Positions 44,035-57,000 of a stretch of 64,000 nucleotides of DNA are shown here, in pieces. The notes beneath the pieces were generated by a model that saw only the letters and a list, made by a program, of their open reading frames with translations, searched no databases and was not told the DNA's origin. The number at the start of each line of letters is the position of its first letter. The stretch's first letter is position 1. Source of the DNA: Rhodosporidiobolus odoratus (lineage: Eukaryota > Basidiomycota > Microbotryomycetes > Sporidiobolales > Sporidiobolaceae); assembly GCA_034387635.1 (NCBI GenBank), contig JAOANU010000001.1:1860001-1924000 (forward strand), given 5' to 3'. The translations under genes and the position numbers were made by a program.

Positions 44035-47000
44035 ATGGCTCAGCAATTCCCCTTTCTCACACATTCCTCTACCAACCAGTACACACTCGCCAGCCCCGCC
44101 GCCGCTCCCTTCACGGCACTTACAACTGGCTCACCGGCGCTTGGCTCATCGACCAGCCTTCCCAGCACCTCACTCCCCCGTCGGCCTAGCGTCCCGCAAC
44201 AGTCCTCCTCCTTTGCCCAGCCCGGCACTCCCCTTCCATCTGCTCACGCCTTACCAGCCTCTACTTCTGCACATCAACAAGCACTGCTCTACCGCGCCCA
44301 ACAAGGCGCTCGCACCAGCTTGTCCTCCGCCGCGGCGAATCCGTCTTCTCCTTTCCTCCCTCTCGAAGGTGGACCTCCTCACAAAGTCGCCGTCCACGGG
44401 CACTTCGCTCGCGTTCGAGAGACAGAACCTGGCGAGCCCTTCCCCTCCATCTCAGAAGCGGATCAACCTCGCGTCAAAGCATGGATTGAGCGAGATTTGG
44501 CGTACGAAGTGGAGTTGGAACAGGCGAAGCAAACAAGGGCTCGGGAGGCAAATGAGAGGTATGAGGGGATGATGACGGAGCAGGATTGGCTGGGACCGCT
44601 GCATCCACAGCCGCAGGGGAAGCTCAGGTTACGGTTTCCGGAGCACAAGGTGCAGGAGGAAGCAAAGGGGAAAAGAGGATCACTGAGGGCACCGGTACCA
44701 CTGTACGCTCCTCTCTTTGCGTAGCGACGTCGAACGCTTGCTCAAAAATCTCATCGCAGCTCGAAATCCCAATTGCGAGCCGCTGCCTCGACCCCTGAAC
44801 GCCTGATCCCCGTCCGCATTGACCTGGAGCACGAAGTTTACAAGCTACGGGATACCTTTACCTGGAACCTCGAAGGTATGTCTACTGTTACTTTGTTCAG
44901 CATCCCTCTGACCCTTCTTGACCTTCTCAGAAACTGCCATTACCCCAGAACTCTTCGCCCAACATCTTCTTGCCGATCTGCGCTTCCCGCAAGAGCCGTT
45001 CTTGAAGCAGATGGTCGCGTCGATTCGGAAGCAGATCACGGATGCTCAGCTACACGCCAACTTCGACGCCCATTTCGACTCTACCATCGTTGGGAATAGG
45101 GAGGAGAGTCGGAGATGGTTCGAAGAGCGGGCGAGGAAGAGGAGGAGGCTGGGCAAAGGGAGAGAGTATGGCGAGCTGGAGGTCAGCGACGCGGAGCTGA
45201 GAGAAGAAGGAGAGGATCCGGTTGAATTGGCTCAGCTGGCGATTCCCCCAGGCACTACCGAGGAGCTCAGAGTGATGATCAAAGTGCGCTACCCTCTCCT
45301 CCAGCATCTGCGTCCTACAGCGCCCTGCCTCAAATATCACCGATACTGACGAGATGCTTTGCTGCCTGCAGCTCGACATCATGCTCGACACCATCCAGCT
45401 TGTCGACAAGTTCGAGTGGGACATGAGCAATCCGGATAACTCGCCGGAACAATTTGCAGACATGTATGCGGCCGAACTAGGCTTGACAGGCGAGTTTGTG
45501 TACGTTACTCTTCCTACCTGTCCCTATGGCCTCCGTTCACCTCGCTCATGCTGCAGTACCAGCATCGCACATACCATCCGCGAGCAAGTCGACGTCTTCG
45601 CCCGCTCCCTCTGCCTTCTCAACTACACGAAAGGCGGTGTCATCAGCGACGACGACCTACGTCGCGAGTTTCTTCCATCCCTCCTCGATCCATTCCGTAC
45701 CGAGGCCGCCGACGCCTTCACGCCTCTCCTGAACCAGCTCACTCGCGACGATGTCGACCGACAAGAGAAAGAGCACGATCGAGAAGCTCGGCGAAAGCGT
45801 CGCCAAACCAAAGGTCGCGGCGTCGTTCTTCCCGACCGCGAGCCTGTACGGACTTGCCGAACTCTCCTTCCGCGTACCCTTCGCGGTCTTGTTTCTTTCG
45901 AAATCGACCCCAAAGGCAATAAGACATACCACCTCCCCGAGCTCAACGAGCCCTTCCCTCTAATCAACAGACGAGTCCCTCGAAAACCCGCAAACCTCGA
46001 TCTAGACGCTTCCTCCCCTCTCAAACTTTTACCACAAAAGGATAGACCTGGCGCAGCCAGCTCTCTCGTCGGGATTGCAGCGGCGAATCGGGCGAGGAAG
46101 GGTCAGGAAGGAGCGAAACTTCCGGCGGCACTTGGAGAGTCGCCGGTCAAAAGGAAGAAGCCGCCAATCATCAAGCCGAGCGCGGATGAGCTGGGATTGC
46201 ACGAGCATGTGGTGGACGGGCTTTGGTTCTGCGCGAATTGGTGCGTCGAACTTCCCTTTGGCTGACTCGTTTCGGCGGGCCGATACCCATTCTACCTTGG
46301 ACCATCGCCGTGACGCTTTGTCGTATGCAGCGGCTGTCCTCAACATGTCGCCGTCGGCCGCCGAAAGGGTCCAACCGGAAAGGACAGCCTTTGCGGTATC
46401 TGCGGTATGTTTCCTGTCTACCCTTGCATCCCTCCCTGTACGCTGACAGTCAGCTCGTTCATGTTTCTCGTAGGCACACATTTCCATCGCTTCAAGCGGC
46501 AGCGACCATGCGTCTACAGCCGCGATCCTGAAGCACACCGGCAAGTCCAAGCAGAGCAACAAGCAAAGACCACCGCCAAGTCGGGCAAGAAGCGTACCGC
46601 TGAAGGCGCGCTCGTCGACTCCCTGCGCGCTAGCAATCGCTCTACTCCGGCAGCGCAGGCCATGTCTCCCGGCTCAGCCGCCCTTGAGCTCGATGACGAT
46701 TCCGACGCTTCCTCCTCCGCTTCGCCTCGAAAACCTCGTCGGGGCAACTACTATGGCTCGCCGGATACCCCCTTCGTACAACTCGACTCGGATGATTCAG
46801 TCGAGGAAGAGTCGGCGGGAGGACCTTCCCCGCCTCCTTCGCATAGAGGTGCGAGTCCGCCGTTCTCGCCGCCGCCACCGCAAGCTGCACTTCCTGTGGC
46901 CAGCCAAACTCATGCGCCACCGGCTGCTGCTGCCGTCCCGACTGGACCCGTGCGTTCCTATCCTCTATCTCTTGTCCGCCTCCCATTTGTGGGGAAGACC

Positions 47001-47466
47001 AACGGCTGACCCCCCTCTTCCGCTTCCTCTCTGATATCGCATGCACAGCAACCCCTTCCATGGATGCTCGCCGCTACGGCTGAGCTGCGGGCGAAACATG
47101 TCGATGAGCGCTTCGAGATTATCCCGCGACCGAGGCCGGCGGATACGGCGGTCGCGGAGTGGAGGATTCGATGTTTGGATTGTCCGGGAAAGGTGAGCTT
47201 TTCTTTCCAATTCTGCGACTCTCCTCCTCCGCAGGGCTCGCAGTGGGCCTCTGCAGTGCATTCGCCTCGTGACTTTGTCTGACATCTCGTACTGCCGCTG
47301 ACTTTTCTTGCTTTTTTCATCTTCTTGATTTCCCCTCCTTTCGCACTGCCTGTAGCTCTACAACCTCGGCCCAGGCGAGACTCTGGATGGTTTCTTGGTA
47401 CACTTCAAGAACCGCCAGCATCGTCTGAATGTAGATACGAGGTTGGCGAAGGACCGGGGGCAATGA
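44035..47466 (+). CDS. SFH1: SNF5/SFH1 chromatin-remodeller subunit with GATA-like finger
   Basis: Core subunit of SWI/SNF or RSC. After a Ser/Pro-rich N-terminus the SNF5 domain begins at LIPVRIDLEHEVYKLRDTFT, WNLEETAITPELFAQHLLAD, LRFPQEPFLKQMVASIRKQI, and the second repeat reads LDIMLDTIQLVDKFEWDMSN, PDNSPEQFADMYAAELGL, GEFVTSIAHTIREQVDVFAR. A finger follows: WFCANCGCPQHVAVGRRKGP then SLCGICGTHFHRFKRQRP, interrupted by two introns. The C-terminus (PLPWMLAATAELRAKHVDERFEI region, ending RLAKDRGQ) is separate from known domains. The N-terminal intron near 44711-44758 joins VPL to SKSQLRAAAS. SFH1 against SNF5 cannot be settled by eye; both exist in basidiomycetes. Confidence 0.88.
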
Positions 47467-48906
47467 GGAACGGTGTCTTCCTCCTGACTTGCTGGTGCCG
47501 CCCGTACTTTACAATGACAGTGATCAGGCAGATGAGGTCAGCGCTCGACGGCTCGCGCACGGTGTCACGCTTTACATCCTTTGCCACCTGAGAATTGGCT
47601 GAGAAGGCCATTTATATTCTCCCCGCCTCGAGCTCCCCAATTGTGAGCTACTCCAGATGCGGAGCAAACGGGGCGAGGCGGACGGATCTTGACGGGAAAG
47701 CGAGGGTGCTGACAAGTCTAGCCCACTTTTTCGGTCAACTTCAGAGATCGCATAGGTTTCTGTAGGGGCAGCACTGCGTTCCCACAGTGCATCCAAGACT
47801 CTGCCCGGCGGCGCGAAGTTGCTGTATTTGCCCCCTCAAGCTGCCGCCTTCTTGTCTGGGCGCAGCATCACAATGGCGCCTAAGGTCTACCTGCGCGCCG
47901 ACTCTGTCCCGGTCATGCGGGAGAGAAGGATCGACTTCGATACATCGCGCCCGCGGATAGGCGTGTTCTCGACTCTGCAAGTGCCGTAACGGGAGGTCTA
48001 GAGCGTCGATCATCATAAGGGATTCATTCTTCTCTGTGTGATGACGATGAGCAGGAGAACCCAATCACTGGCTAGGCTCACGGCCGCCGACGCAGCCGAA
48101 AAGTTCCGTCGCCCAGGTGTGTCGTCCCTCAGAGCATCATCACAGCTGGTCCGACATCCCCACACTCAGTCACAGGACGGGGTGCAAACGCTGGCACCGA
48201 TGCCTTGGTCCTGCAAGAAGATTGGCGCCGCTCACGTGGGTCGCCATTTCGGACTTCGGAAGACCTTGTTCTGAAACAAGTTAACGTGTCACACACGCGG
48301 CCACCTCGGACAGCACAAAGTGCCTCGAAGAAGGAGGCACAGCTCGAGGGTCAAGTCGATCGACGGGTTGCTGTGCTTACCGCTCTCTGAAGTCTCGTGT
48401 GCTTGCTGCTCCTCAACATTTTGGCTCATTCCACTGTGTGAGCGCGTGCGCGAGCGACTCAGCCCCTTCAGTATCCAGCGGACCTTCGCAATTTCCCACT
48501 TTTTCCGTTCGTCCTCGTCCGCCCCGCCGGAGCCGGACAGTCTGCGTCACCTGCGCGCCAGCTACAGCATTCAATCGACGCACAGGCGACGCTCGCTCCT
48601 CTTCCATCAAGCTTCGTGTGGTCAATGCCAGCCTGGCGACAGCCGGAACAGCCCCGGGAAAGTATTCTCGGCACCAGGTATACTGGCTTGCGCGAGATGC
48701 CCGAAGCCTGTCGGAACGGATGCTCGCAGGTGCGCATCCCTTGTGTACCCTCGAAGGAGGGGAGCCGCCCGCGCTGAAACACTTCACATTCTTTCTTGGT
48801 TCCAGCCGACTTCAAACGCCGCACACGCCCCGCCATGCCCGTCTTTTCGCCATCCCCTTACCTACACCTTCGCCTCCACGCAAGATTCGCTTTCTCGGTC
48901 ACGACA
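47467..48906. other. Intergenic before the homeobox gene
   Basis: About 1.4 kb. It contains an open plus-strand run at about 47755-47989 (see findings) and, nearer 48907, a pyrimidine-rich leader. A TATAAA lies at about 47610-47620 on the minus strand with no gene to serve. Otherwise nothing recognised. Confidence 0.4.
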
Positions 48907-50600
48907 ATGGCTGAATCCGCCAACAACGTCCTCCCATTGCCTGACGATCCGGCAAGGCTCTTCTCCCAACGACGTTTCCTATCATCCCTACCGACATGTC
49001 ACCTCTCCCGCGTCCCGTCCTCCGTCCGCCAAGCCTTTGACGAGACCTCTCCTCTTTGTCGATGCGACACAAGAGGCGTCCGGAGCCGTGGGCGCTCAGC
49101 AGCAGTGCCGGCCAAAGCGCAAGCGGATCATGCAAGACCAGCTCGTCAAGCTCACTTGCCTCTTCGAGACGACGGACGCGCCCTCTTACGATGTGCGGGA
49201 AAAGCTCGGGAAGGTTCGCCATTTCTTCCTATGGTCCTTCATACTTTACAGAATTGACCTGTTGATCCTTCCTTTCGCTCCTGTAGGAAATCGGCATGAC
49301 CAACCGAGAAGTCCAGGTCTGGTTCCAGAACCGTCGAGCCAAGGTCAATCGACAGCGCCAGGCAGTGCTCGCCAAGGAGCAGGCGGCACAAGCGGCGGCT
49401 TCGGAAAACACTGCCCAGCCCCGGGTTCCTCCTCTCCAGACCGCATCCGCGCAACAGCATCAATGGCTCTATCGTGATTGTTCGGAGCAGCGGAATCCAC
49501 CTCAGAGGATCGTCCCTTCGCCGCCGTCGCGACTTCCCCCTCACCAGCTGCAGCATTCTTCGCCGACGGGATACGGTCCCTCTGCTTACCCACCTCACCC
49601 TCACTCTCCCCTCCAAGCTCCGGTCTCTTCCCCTACCCAGCTGTATCGCCCTTCACCGTGCCACCTTGACTCACACGCATCGGCACCTCTCGTCGTTACC
49701 GCTCCGAGCCCGCATTCCGCATGGCCTGCCCAATCCCCTCTCATCTCGCCCCCTCTGACCGTCTCTACACCCGGCCTCTCATCTCCTGGATCGGTCACGT
49801 CCAGCTACTTCTCCCGCAGCGAAGGCCCCACCACGCCTGGCTTCTGCGGCTCCTCACCGCAAGACGATCCCTTCTTCCGCCTCACTCTCGACTCGCCGCA
49901 ACTACTGCCTCGCTCTTCCTCTGTCTGCAGCGAACGTGCGCCTTCCCTTCCGAAGATCACCATTCAGGAGGCGCCTGTTCAGCTCGCGCCTTTCCGCAAT
50001 CTACTCAACCCGGCTCCTGCTTCATGCCGACCAGCCCACCGCCGGTCTATCAGTGACCCTCTCTTGCATTCGACCTATCTTCCCGCTCCAGAGCCATTGG
50101 CGCCAGGTCGAGTGCCGTTCATGCGCGGCATCCTCCACGAGCAAGATTCTATGCCTTCGACGTCTCACACTTTCGCCATTTCAGCCCCAACTTGTCTGAC
50201 ACAGCCTCCTCGCGCTTCACCACCTCTACCTCCTTCCGGCGCTTCAGCACCTCTCGCCTCTCCTCCCGTCGGCCAGCTAGTCCCGACCCTGACTCGCAGT
50301 TCCTCCCCTTTCTATGCTTGCCAACCTCCGCGTCCCCGCCTCGTTTCCCGCTACTCAACAGTCGACATGCACGCCGGAACGACCACCGAGCGTATCTCGG
50401 GCAAGGAGGGCTGTGATCCTGCTCACAGCAGAGGAGACCACGGCTGCGAGACGATCTTGACAGGGGAAAAGGTTGATCCGGCAGGTCTTCCTCCGCGGCA
50501 AAGTCCGCTGGGACTGGGTATGCTCGTCGCAGCAGCAACGCAGCTGAGCGCTAGCGACATGGAGACTCGGCGGGCGCTGCAGGTGCACGCAGCGGGGTGA
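48907..50600 (+). CDS. Homeobox transcription factor
   Basis: The homeodomain spans an intron: PKRKRIMQDQLVKLTCLFET, TDAPSYDVREKLGK, then EIGMTNREVQVWFQNRRAKV. The recognition helix VQVWFQNRRAK is intact, with spacing of the typical 60-residue class, not TALE. The rest is Pro/Ser-rich and disordered, ending ALQVHAAG. The N-terminus is unresolved: the only good ATG, at 48907 (MAESANN), is in another frame. A 106-base intron (48928-49033) gives MAESANN-PLTRPLLFVDATQ; a 100-base one (48974-49073) gives SQRQASGAV. Both are legal GT-AG introns with weak sites. Target genes are unknown; it does not look like the HD1/HD2 mating pair, as no divergent partner is present. Confidence 0.8.
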
Positions 50601-50963
50601 AAAGGGTGGTTGAGAAGGTCATCTCCAGTCTTTGCATTCCCTGTTCTGCCGTCTTCTCCTCTGTCCACTCCCCTCCCAGCACCCCGTATATCCATCCACA
50701 TCTGCCAGGCCGTATATTTGTGCTCGCTTTCGCCGGCAGCTCCTCCCTATCGTATTCGTCGGAATTGATCGGAAGTTTCGCAGTAGTAAGTAAGTACCGT
50801 GTGTCTGTAGTATCAGAATGACAACAAAAGACAGGTCGATACTCTCGCTTGTGCTCGTAACTTTGCACTCTGGGTACTTACCTGCGAGTATAGAAAAGGC
50901 AGGAAATGGTCCGAACCGGAGCTTCGGGCTGAGGCCGATTTCGGATGCCGGCAACTTCGGCAT
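50551..50963 (-). CDS. Candidate spliced 111-residue protein, antisense to homeobox 3' end
   Basis: ATG at 50963 opens MPKLPASEIGLSPKLRFGPF and reaches a textbook donor (GCAG then GTAAGTAC). Removing 50805-50881 (77 bases, acceptor CTACAG) joins to an exon that stays open to the stop at 50551, 112 codons in total with stop. The product has mixed composition (KLPINSDEYDREELPAKAST, GVLGGEWTEEKTAEQ) and no known domain. It overlaps the last homeobox codons on the other strand by about 50 bases. It could be a real small gene, or a spliced antisense transcript with a chance frame. Confidence 0.35.
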
Positions 50964-51076
50964 GACCGTCTTGCTTTCTCAGCACCTTCGCTCCGTCACT
51001 TCCGGCTCTCTCAGCTGCTCACAGCTGCTGGTATATGGTCCGCACTTCACGCTATTTTGCACCCTTACTTCGAAGC
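50601..51076. promoter_or_regulatory. Homeobox 3' flank and thioredoxin-fold gene promoter
   Basis: 476 bases between plus-strand genes, mostly occupied on the other strand by the candidate small gene. A GTAAGTAAGTAC repeat lies at about 50787-50798. Confidence 0.35.
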
Positions 51077-52055
51077 ATGTCTACATCTGCAAACGTCGTC
51101 AACCTTGACGTCGTCTCGGTTCGTCAATTCCTCATCTCCCCTCATGACAGAAATACCCGGACTGACATCCGCTGACTGCGCCGCGCTGGACTGTGTAGGA
51201 CACCGTCTGTCCCTTCTGCTACGTCGGCTACCGTCGCATCAACCAAGCCATCCGGGAACTCGAAGCCGAAGGTCTCCCCGCCACCTTCTCCGTCCGATTC
51301 TCACCCTTCCAACTCGACCCTACCCTTCCCGTCTCTCCCGGTGAAAACGAGCGTGAGAGGTACGAACGCAGGTTCGGGGGAAAAGAAAAGGTCGAGGCTA
51401 TGATTGATGCCATGGTTGAGAGGGGGAGGGCTTGTGAACCGCCTATTGAGTTCAGTTATGGGGGGAATGTGAGTAATACGACGGCTAGTCATCGGTTGTT
51501 GGAGAAGGCGTATGAGACACAAGGGCAGGAGGGGCAGACCAAGATGGTGCAGGCGTGAGTCTACTTTTCTCTTTGCTTCTCCTCTTGTATTCCCCTCGTC
51601 CTTGTCTCGCAGCGGTTTTGCCTTTCCGTGGGAGTGCTAAAAGATTGTTTCTCCCTCCCTGTCCTGCTCGACATCGAAACACTACAGTCTCTTCACCCTC
51701 TACTTCGAACGAGAAGGCGACATCGGTTCCTTCGACTCGCTCGCCTCGGCCGCTGCCGAAGCTGGTGTGCTATCCAAAGAGGACGCACTCACCTTTCTCG
51801 AGTCGGAAGAGATGAAGGAGGAGGTCAACAAGGGGTTCACTAAGTCGCAAATGAGGGGGATCAGCGGTGCGGTTTCCGTCTTCCTTTCTTCTCACGTCCA
51901 TCGCCTTCATTGCTGAACGCCCCCCTTATGTTTCTCGGTATGTAGGTGTACCTTTCACCATTGTCAACGGTCAATTCGGGATCAGTGGAGCGCAGGAGAC
52001 GGAGACTTTCAAGGAGGTCTTCCGCAAGGTGGCTAAGGGAGAACTCAAGGCCTAG
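51077..52055 (+). CDS. DsbA/FrnE-like thioredoxin-fold protein
   Basis: Member of the DsbA-like oxidoreductase family, close in layout to FrnE; probably a cytosolic dithiol oxidoreductase or glutathione-linked enzyme. Exon 1 is short (MSTSANVVNLDVVS) and joins to DTVCPFCYVGYRRINQA with the CxxC motif CPFC. Later blocks: FSVRFSPFQLDP, NTTASHRLLEKAYETQ, ALFTLYFEREGDIG, LASAAAEAGVL, and the cis-Pro loop VPFTIVNGQFGISGAQ. It ends VAKGELKA. Length, about 230 residues, matches the family. No signal peptide. Convergent with ERD2. Confidence 0.9.
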
Positions 52056-52334
52056 TATGTCGAATCTGTCAATATCTCGCAAGCACTGTCGGAACGCATG
52101 TTATCCGCAACGAAGCAAGCGCTTTCGCGAGATGCAGGATGTGGCAAAGAACAAGCTCAAGGGTCTGTATTTGCAAGTCGGATCCCCCCGGCCATGGTTC
52201 TCGCTATCGCCGCAGATGCGTAGTCCATTCATCCTTCTAGTCTTTTCTTCGCTCGAACCCTGCTCCTACGCCGGCAACTCGAACTTATGCCCACGCATGA
52301 CCCTGCGAGCGAGAAGTGGCGCTGGTCAGTCTCT

Positions 52335-53683
52335 TTATGACTCGTCAAAGGTGGGCTGGGCTGACTTCGTCAGGTAGATGCTGCAAGGTTGAGAAGGAGG
52401 CTGTCAGTACCAGCGTTGCGTATGTGGAGATTGCGAAGAACTTACTAGAAGAAATCGGAGTAGATGGCGGTTTGCACCAGTCCCGCGCAGACGGCAATCG
52501 GGTCGACGGTGTCTTCGGTGAAGTACCTGCAACAATTAAACGTGAGCGTCAGGTGCGGCATAACAGGCGCAATATAAGGAACAGCGAAGAAGCCTGCGCT
52601 GAATGACAGCGAGGAAAGCATGGAACCGAAAGCGTACCGGTAAACCCAATTTGGCACATACAGCGCTCGGTAAGCTCCCAATGCGAAGAGGTAGTGCGTC
52701 GTAATGGTTTCTGCCTCGCCAGTGCGGTTGAGCATGAAGAGCTGCGGGAGGATTCCGACGGCTTCGAGGTAGATGGAGAAGGACCAGAGGATTTCCATGG
52801 GGGTGCTACGGAGCATGAGCCACAGTCAGCGGGTGTCCGAGATCCGGGCGTACGAGGCTTGAGAGTGCGTAAGAGTTTGAAGAACAGTACGCACAACTTA
52901 TAGTTGAAGATGAGGGCGAGAATGGCGCAAGGTCCCAGGAGGTACTCGAGCTTGAGCGTGTCGATTGCGGGATCTTGAGTAGGTCTGCGCGGCGTATACG
53001 GGTCTTAGCATCTCCCAGACCGATCGAACAAGCCCGACGCAGGGACAATGATGCTTGAAGAGACGAGTTCGACGTACCGGAATTTATACCTCATCAAGTA
53101 GAGCACGTATGCTGAACTTCCGATGAAGAAGAGCTTCATGACCGTGTTGTAGAGGGAGATGTAAGGACCGGTGAGAAGGTCGACATAGCTGCGAAAACCC
53201 GAGGCAGGGAAAGCGGTTCGTCAGTCTAGCTAGTCGCGACGTTTCTTCGCGCACTTGGTCGCGCAGCTACGTCTTCTAGTTGGCCTGGTGGCAAATTCGT
53301 CGCCAGTGAAGCGCTGCCTCGTCCACGTTTCTGCGGCTCCCGAACAAAATCTCCTGTTTGTAGCTTCCTTCGAACGTCTGCTGAACCATTGGCTCCTCCC
53401 CGCACCACTCGTCCCCACCCAGAGATTACGCGCTAGAGAGCTCGGGCGACGGCGTCGGCTGCCACGACGAAGCCCTTGGTGTTGCTGCGGTGCGTCACTC
53501 TGCGTTGACAGTGACTGGGTTGTTCCGAGTGCGGTTGACCTACCGGGTGAGGAAGACGATGAGGTAGATGAGTTGAGACTTGAAGCTGATGCCACGTGCT
53601 GATCGCGAGGTTGTTATTTTGTGAACGAGGATGAAGATGGAGGCCAGGTGGGAGAGGTCTCCCAGTAGGCGGAAGATGTTCAT
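52335..53683 (-). CDS. ERD2: HDEL/KDEL receptor ERD2
   Basis: Seven-span Golgi receptor that returns ER-resident proteins. [137 protein letters not shown] and [24 protein letters not shown] appears right after YSDFF, but it lies in a perfect GTAAGT donor; splicing yields [17 protein letters not shown] and the stop at 52335. It has the usual length and an intron nearly everywhere the topology changes. Divergent from CLC, 382 bases between starts. Confidence 0.94.
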
Positions 53684-54065
53684 GGTCGAGGACGTCGGTT
53701 GTTTGTAATCACCTTGAGTAGATGGGAGGGACTGCTGGCTAGATTCGCAGGGTGAGGAGGAGTGGGACGGATTCGGAAGTTGTAAGGGGATCGAGGAGGG
53801 GGATGGGCAAACGTGGAACTGGCTGTCAACTGGGTCGACTGGGCTGGGTGGAGGGGTTGAGGAATTTGACAGCCACTGGTCGGTACGCGCGGCGTATGGG
53901 TCGTGCAATTGCTCGTTGCGAGGCGGGAGGTGTTATTGATCCCGATCAGGGGTTGCAATTGTAATTGGATTCTCGCCGCGGCGTTCTCATCTTCCCTCCG
54001 CACATTCCTCTTACCTCGACTCTAGAACTCGCTTGTACACGACAGACATAGAGGGTCCAGTAGGG
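53684..54065. promoter_or_regulatory. Divergent ERD2/CLC promoter
   Basis: 382 bases between two starts of secretory-pathway membrane proteins. GGTCGACTGGGCTGGGTGG-type G-rich stretches near 53830-53860. No specific motif identified. Confidence 0.4.
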
Positions 54066-57000
54066 ATGCCTTCTCACCCTACCCTCGCCCCACTGTCCAT
54101 CTCCAACCTCCCGACTCCCTCAATCTCGCCTCTCACCACTCCCACCTCCGCTCGACTCGGAGATGAACATCAACCTCTTCTAGGCTCCCACCTTTCTCTA
54201 TCTGCTCAGCGAATCAAGAGACGATCAGCCAAGATATCTGACCTCCTCTTCAACCACGCTGATCCCGCTGATTCCGCCGATGGAGGTCAACCCGACTCTC
54301 AACCCCCCTTCGGCACCTCAAGTGGGGCGCATCCGGATCAACAGCTCGTTTCACCTGCAAGGGGCAGGGAAATGAGCAGGACCACGAGCTTCTTCGGGGG
54401 CACGGCAGGCGGAGCTAGTCTAGTACGCACACGCACGAGGACTGGCTACGACGGCGAGTTTCGACGCGACTTCGAGGGCGAGTATGGCAACGGAGTCAGG
54501 AGCTGGTATGGTCCGTCCGACTGTCGCTTCTCCTGCGTGGGCAAATACTGGGCGTCTGCTGACCTCAAGGCACGCAGACAACTTTCACACCATCGGTTCG
54601 TCGCCATTGTTCTCCGTCTGGATGACCCACAGAACAGACTCCTACCACTAAAGGCTAACATTTTCTGCCTTTCAGACTGGATCCACGATGCCATCAAGCA
54701 TTCTTTGCGCCTTCGTCGGCTGCGCAGTCGCAAATACACTGAGGGCCTTCGCGGCCGCCTCGCAAACTGGTGGGACGGCCTTCAAGGCTGGGTGCTCGTC
54801 TCCCTTGTCGGCTTCTTTACCGCCTGCATCGCTTACTGCATCATCACGAGCGAGATGCTTCTCTTCGACCTGAAGGAAGGATACTGCGTCGACAGCTGGA
54901 GGACTGCAAAGCGGTTCTGCTGCAGAGAAGCCGCGAGTCCGGCGGCATTGCTCGACCTCGGCGCGACTTCGCCAGCCAGAACGGCCATGGGCGGTATGAT
55001 GCTACGTGGGTGGGGCGAAGGCGGGGAAGAAGGATGCGAACAATGGAGGACCTGGGACAAGGTTTGGGAAGGATGGACTGGCGAGGGTGAAGGTGCGGGA
55101 CAGGCCGCTAGCTACATCGCTTTCATCGTGATTGCTGTGCGTCTACTTCCCTTCCTTCTCCTGCATGTGGCGAAGCCTGGCCCGCTGTGGCGTGAACCAG
55201 CCTATTGACGGAACCCCGCCCACTCACACAGATCGCTTTCTCCACGCTTTCTTCGTTCCTTACCATCTACTTGACGGCCTCTACCTCCGTCTTCTCCTCC
55301 AAGGATTCGCCATCTGTCCCGCATCCCGGCATTTCCCCCGAGTTCGCTTCATCCCTGACCTCGCCCGCCCACGGCAATCCTGGCGGAGCCAAATATGGCG
55401 CGACGGACCCTTCCATTTCCACTGCCAACGAAGCGAATGATGGCGAGGTGACGCTGCAACAGCGTCCCCGCAAGACGCTTTACTACGTGCGCTACCTCCT
55501 CTACTTCCCTTGACGTCGTCTGCTGCCGTACAGGCTGACACTCCGCCCTTCGCTCAGGCCGCCGGCTCCGGTATTCCCGAAGTCAAGGTCATCCTTTCGG
55601 GCTTTGTCATTCGTGGCTACCTCGGCTCGTGGACCCTGGCGATCAAGAGCATCGGTTTGACCTTGAGCGTGGCCAGCGGATTGACCCTCGGCAAGGTAGG
55701 TCTTTCTCCCTGCGTCTTAGCGTCTACCGCAACTGATCACTGTGTACGACATACGCAGGAAGGACCCTTCGTCCAGATCGCGTCCTGTCTCTCCAATATC
55801 ATCAGTCGCTTCTTCCCCAAGTTTGATCGGAACGAAGCGAAACGGAGGGAGATCATCAGTGCGGGCTGCGCTGCAGGTGTCGCCGTCTCTTTCGGCGCGC
55901 CAATCGGCGGCGTGCTCTTCTCGCTGGAAGAAGGTGCGCCTCTACCACTACACTCTCCCGAATTCCGTTGACCTTCTCAATCTGGCTTTCTTACCATATA
56001 CAGTTTCGTACTACTTCCCGCCTCGCACTATGCTCCGGTCCTTCTTCTGCGCGATGATCGCTGCTATGACACTCAAGCTGCTCAACCCATTCGGCAGCGG
56101 GAAGATTGTGCTATTCGCCGTCACGTATGACAAGGTGAGTACTGTTCTTCTTGCTCTCCTTCGCAGGCAAGCCGTCTGGAGCAGTAACGAAGCTGAGCCA
56201 GAACTGCTGTCTTACAGGACTGGCATACCCTCGAGCTCATTGGCTTCTTCTCCCTTGCCGTCTTTGGCGGACTTTACGGCGCGTTCTTCTGCAAAGCCAA
56301 TATCTGGTGGACCAAGCATGTTCGTAACGGGACTTTCCTGAAGCAGCACCCTATTGTCGAAGTCGCGCTGGTGACTCTGTCAGTCCACGTTCTGCTTCGT
56401 GCCCTCGTCTTAGTAAAGCTGACTTTTCCCTGGCCCTGCTAGTGTCACTGTCTGCATCTCGTTCTACAACCCGTACACCAAGATGGGCGGTACCGAGCTC
56501 ATCTCGTCCCTCTTCTCCGAATGCCACAAGCACGAATCCCTCTCCGGCCTCTGCGTCGCCACCCCCGCCGCCGCCTGGCCCCTCATCAGCTCCATCTCCC
56601 TCGTCCTGCTCGTCAAAGCCCTCCTAACCGTCTGCACCTTCGGCATCAAACTCCCCGCAGGGATCTTCATCCCTACTCTGTGTGTCGGAGCCTGCGCAGG
56701 AAGGATCGCTGGGTTGTTGGTCGAGATTGCGCATGCGAGGTGGCCTACTGCGGCGGTATTCGATGTCTGCCGCCCTACCGGTGGGGAGAGCGGACCACTG
56801 CCGTTCGGTCAGGCCTGTGTGATTCCTGGTGTGTGGGCTATGGTTGGAGCTGCGGCGACCTTGGCGGGGGTGACGAGAACGACAGTCTCGCTGGCGGTTA
56901 TTGTGTTTGAGCTGACAGGTTAGTCTCTTCTTCTTCTTCTTCTTTTCCTTTTTGTCGACGAAGCCTGAGAATATGCTGACTACGAGACCTCGATACCGCA

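Noticed and set aside
50875..50884. TACTTACCTG resembling the 5' end of U1 snRNA
   Set aside because: It is the reverse complement of a consensus 5' splice site on the minus strand; no U1 stem-loops or Sm site follow.
52420..52460. Apparent truncation of ERD2 after YSDFF
   Set aside because: The stop lies in a GTAAGT donor; splicing restores the usual tail.
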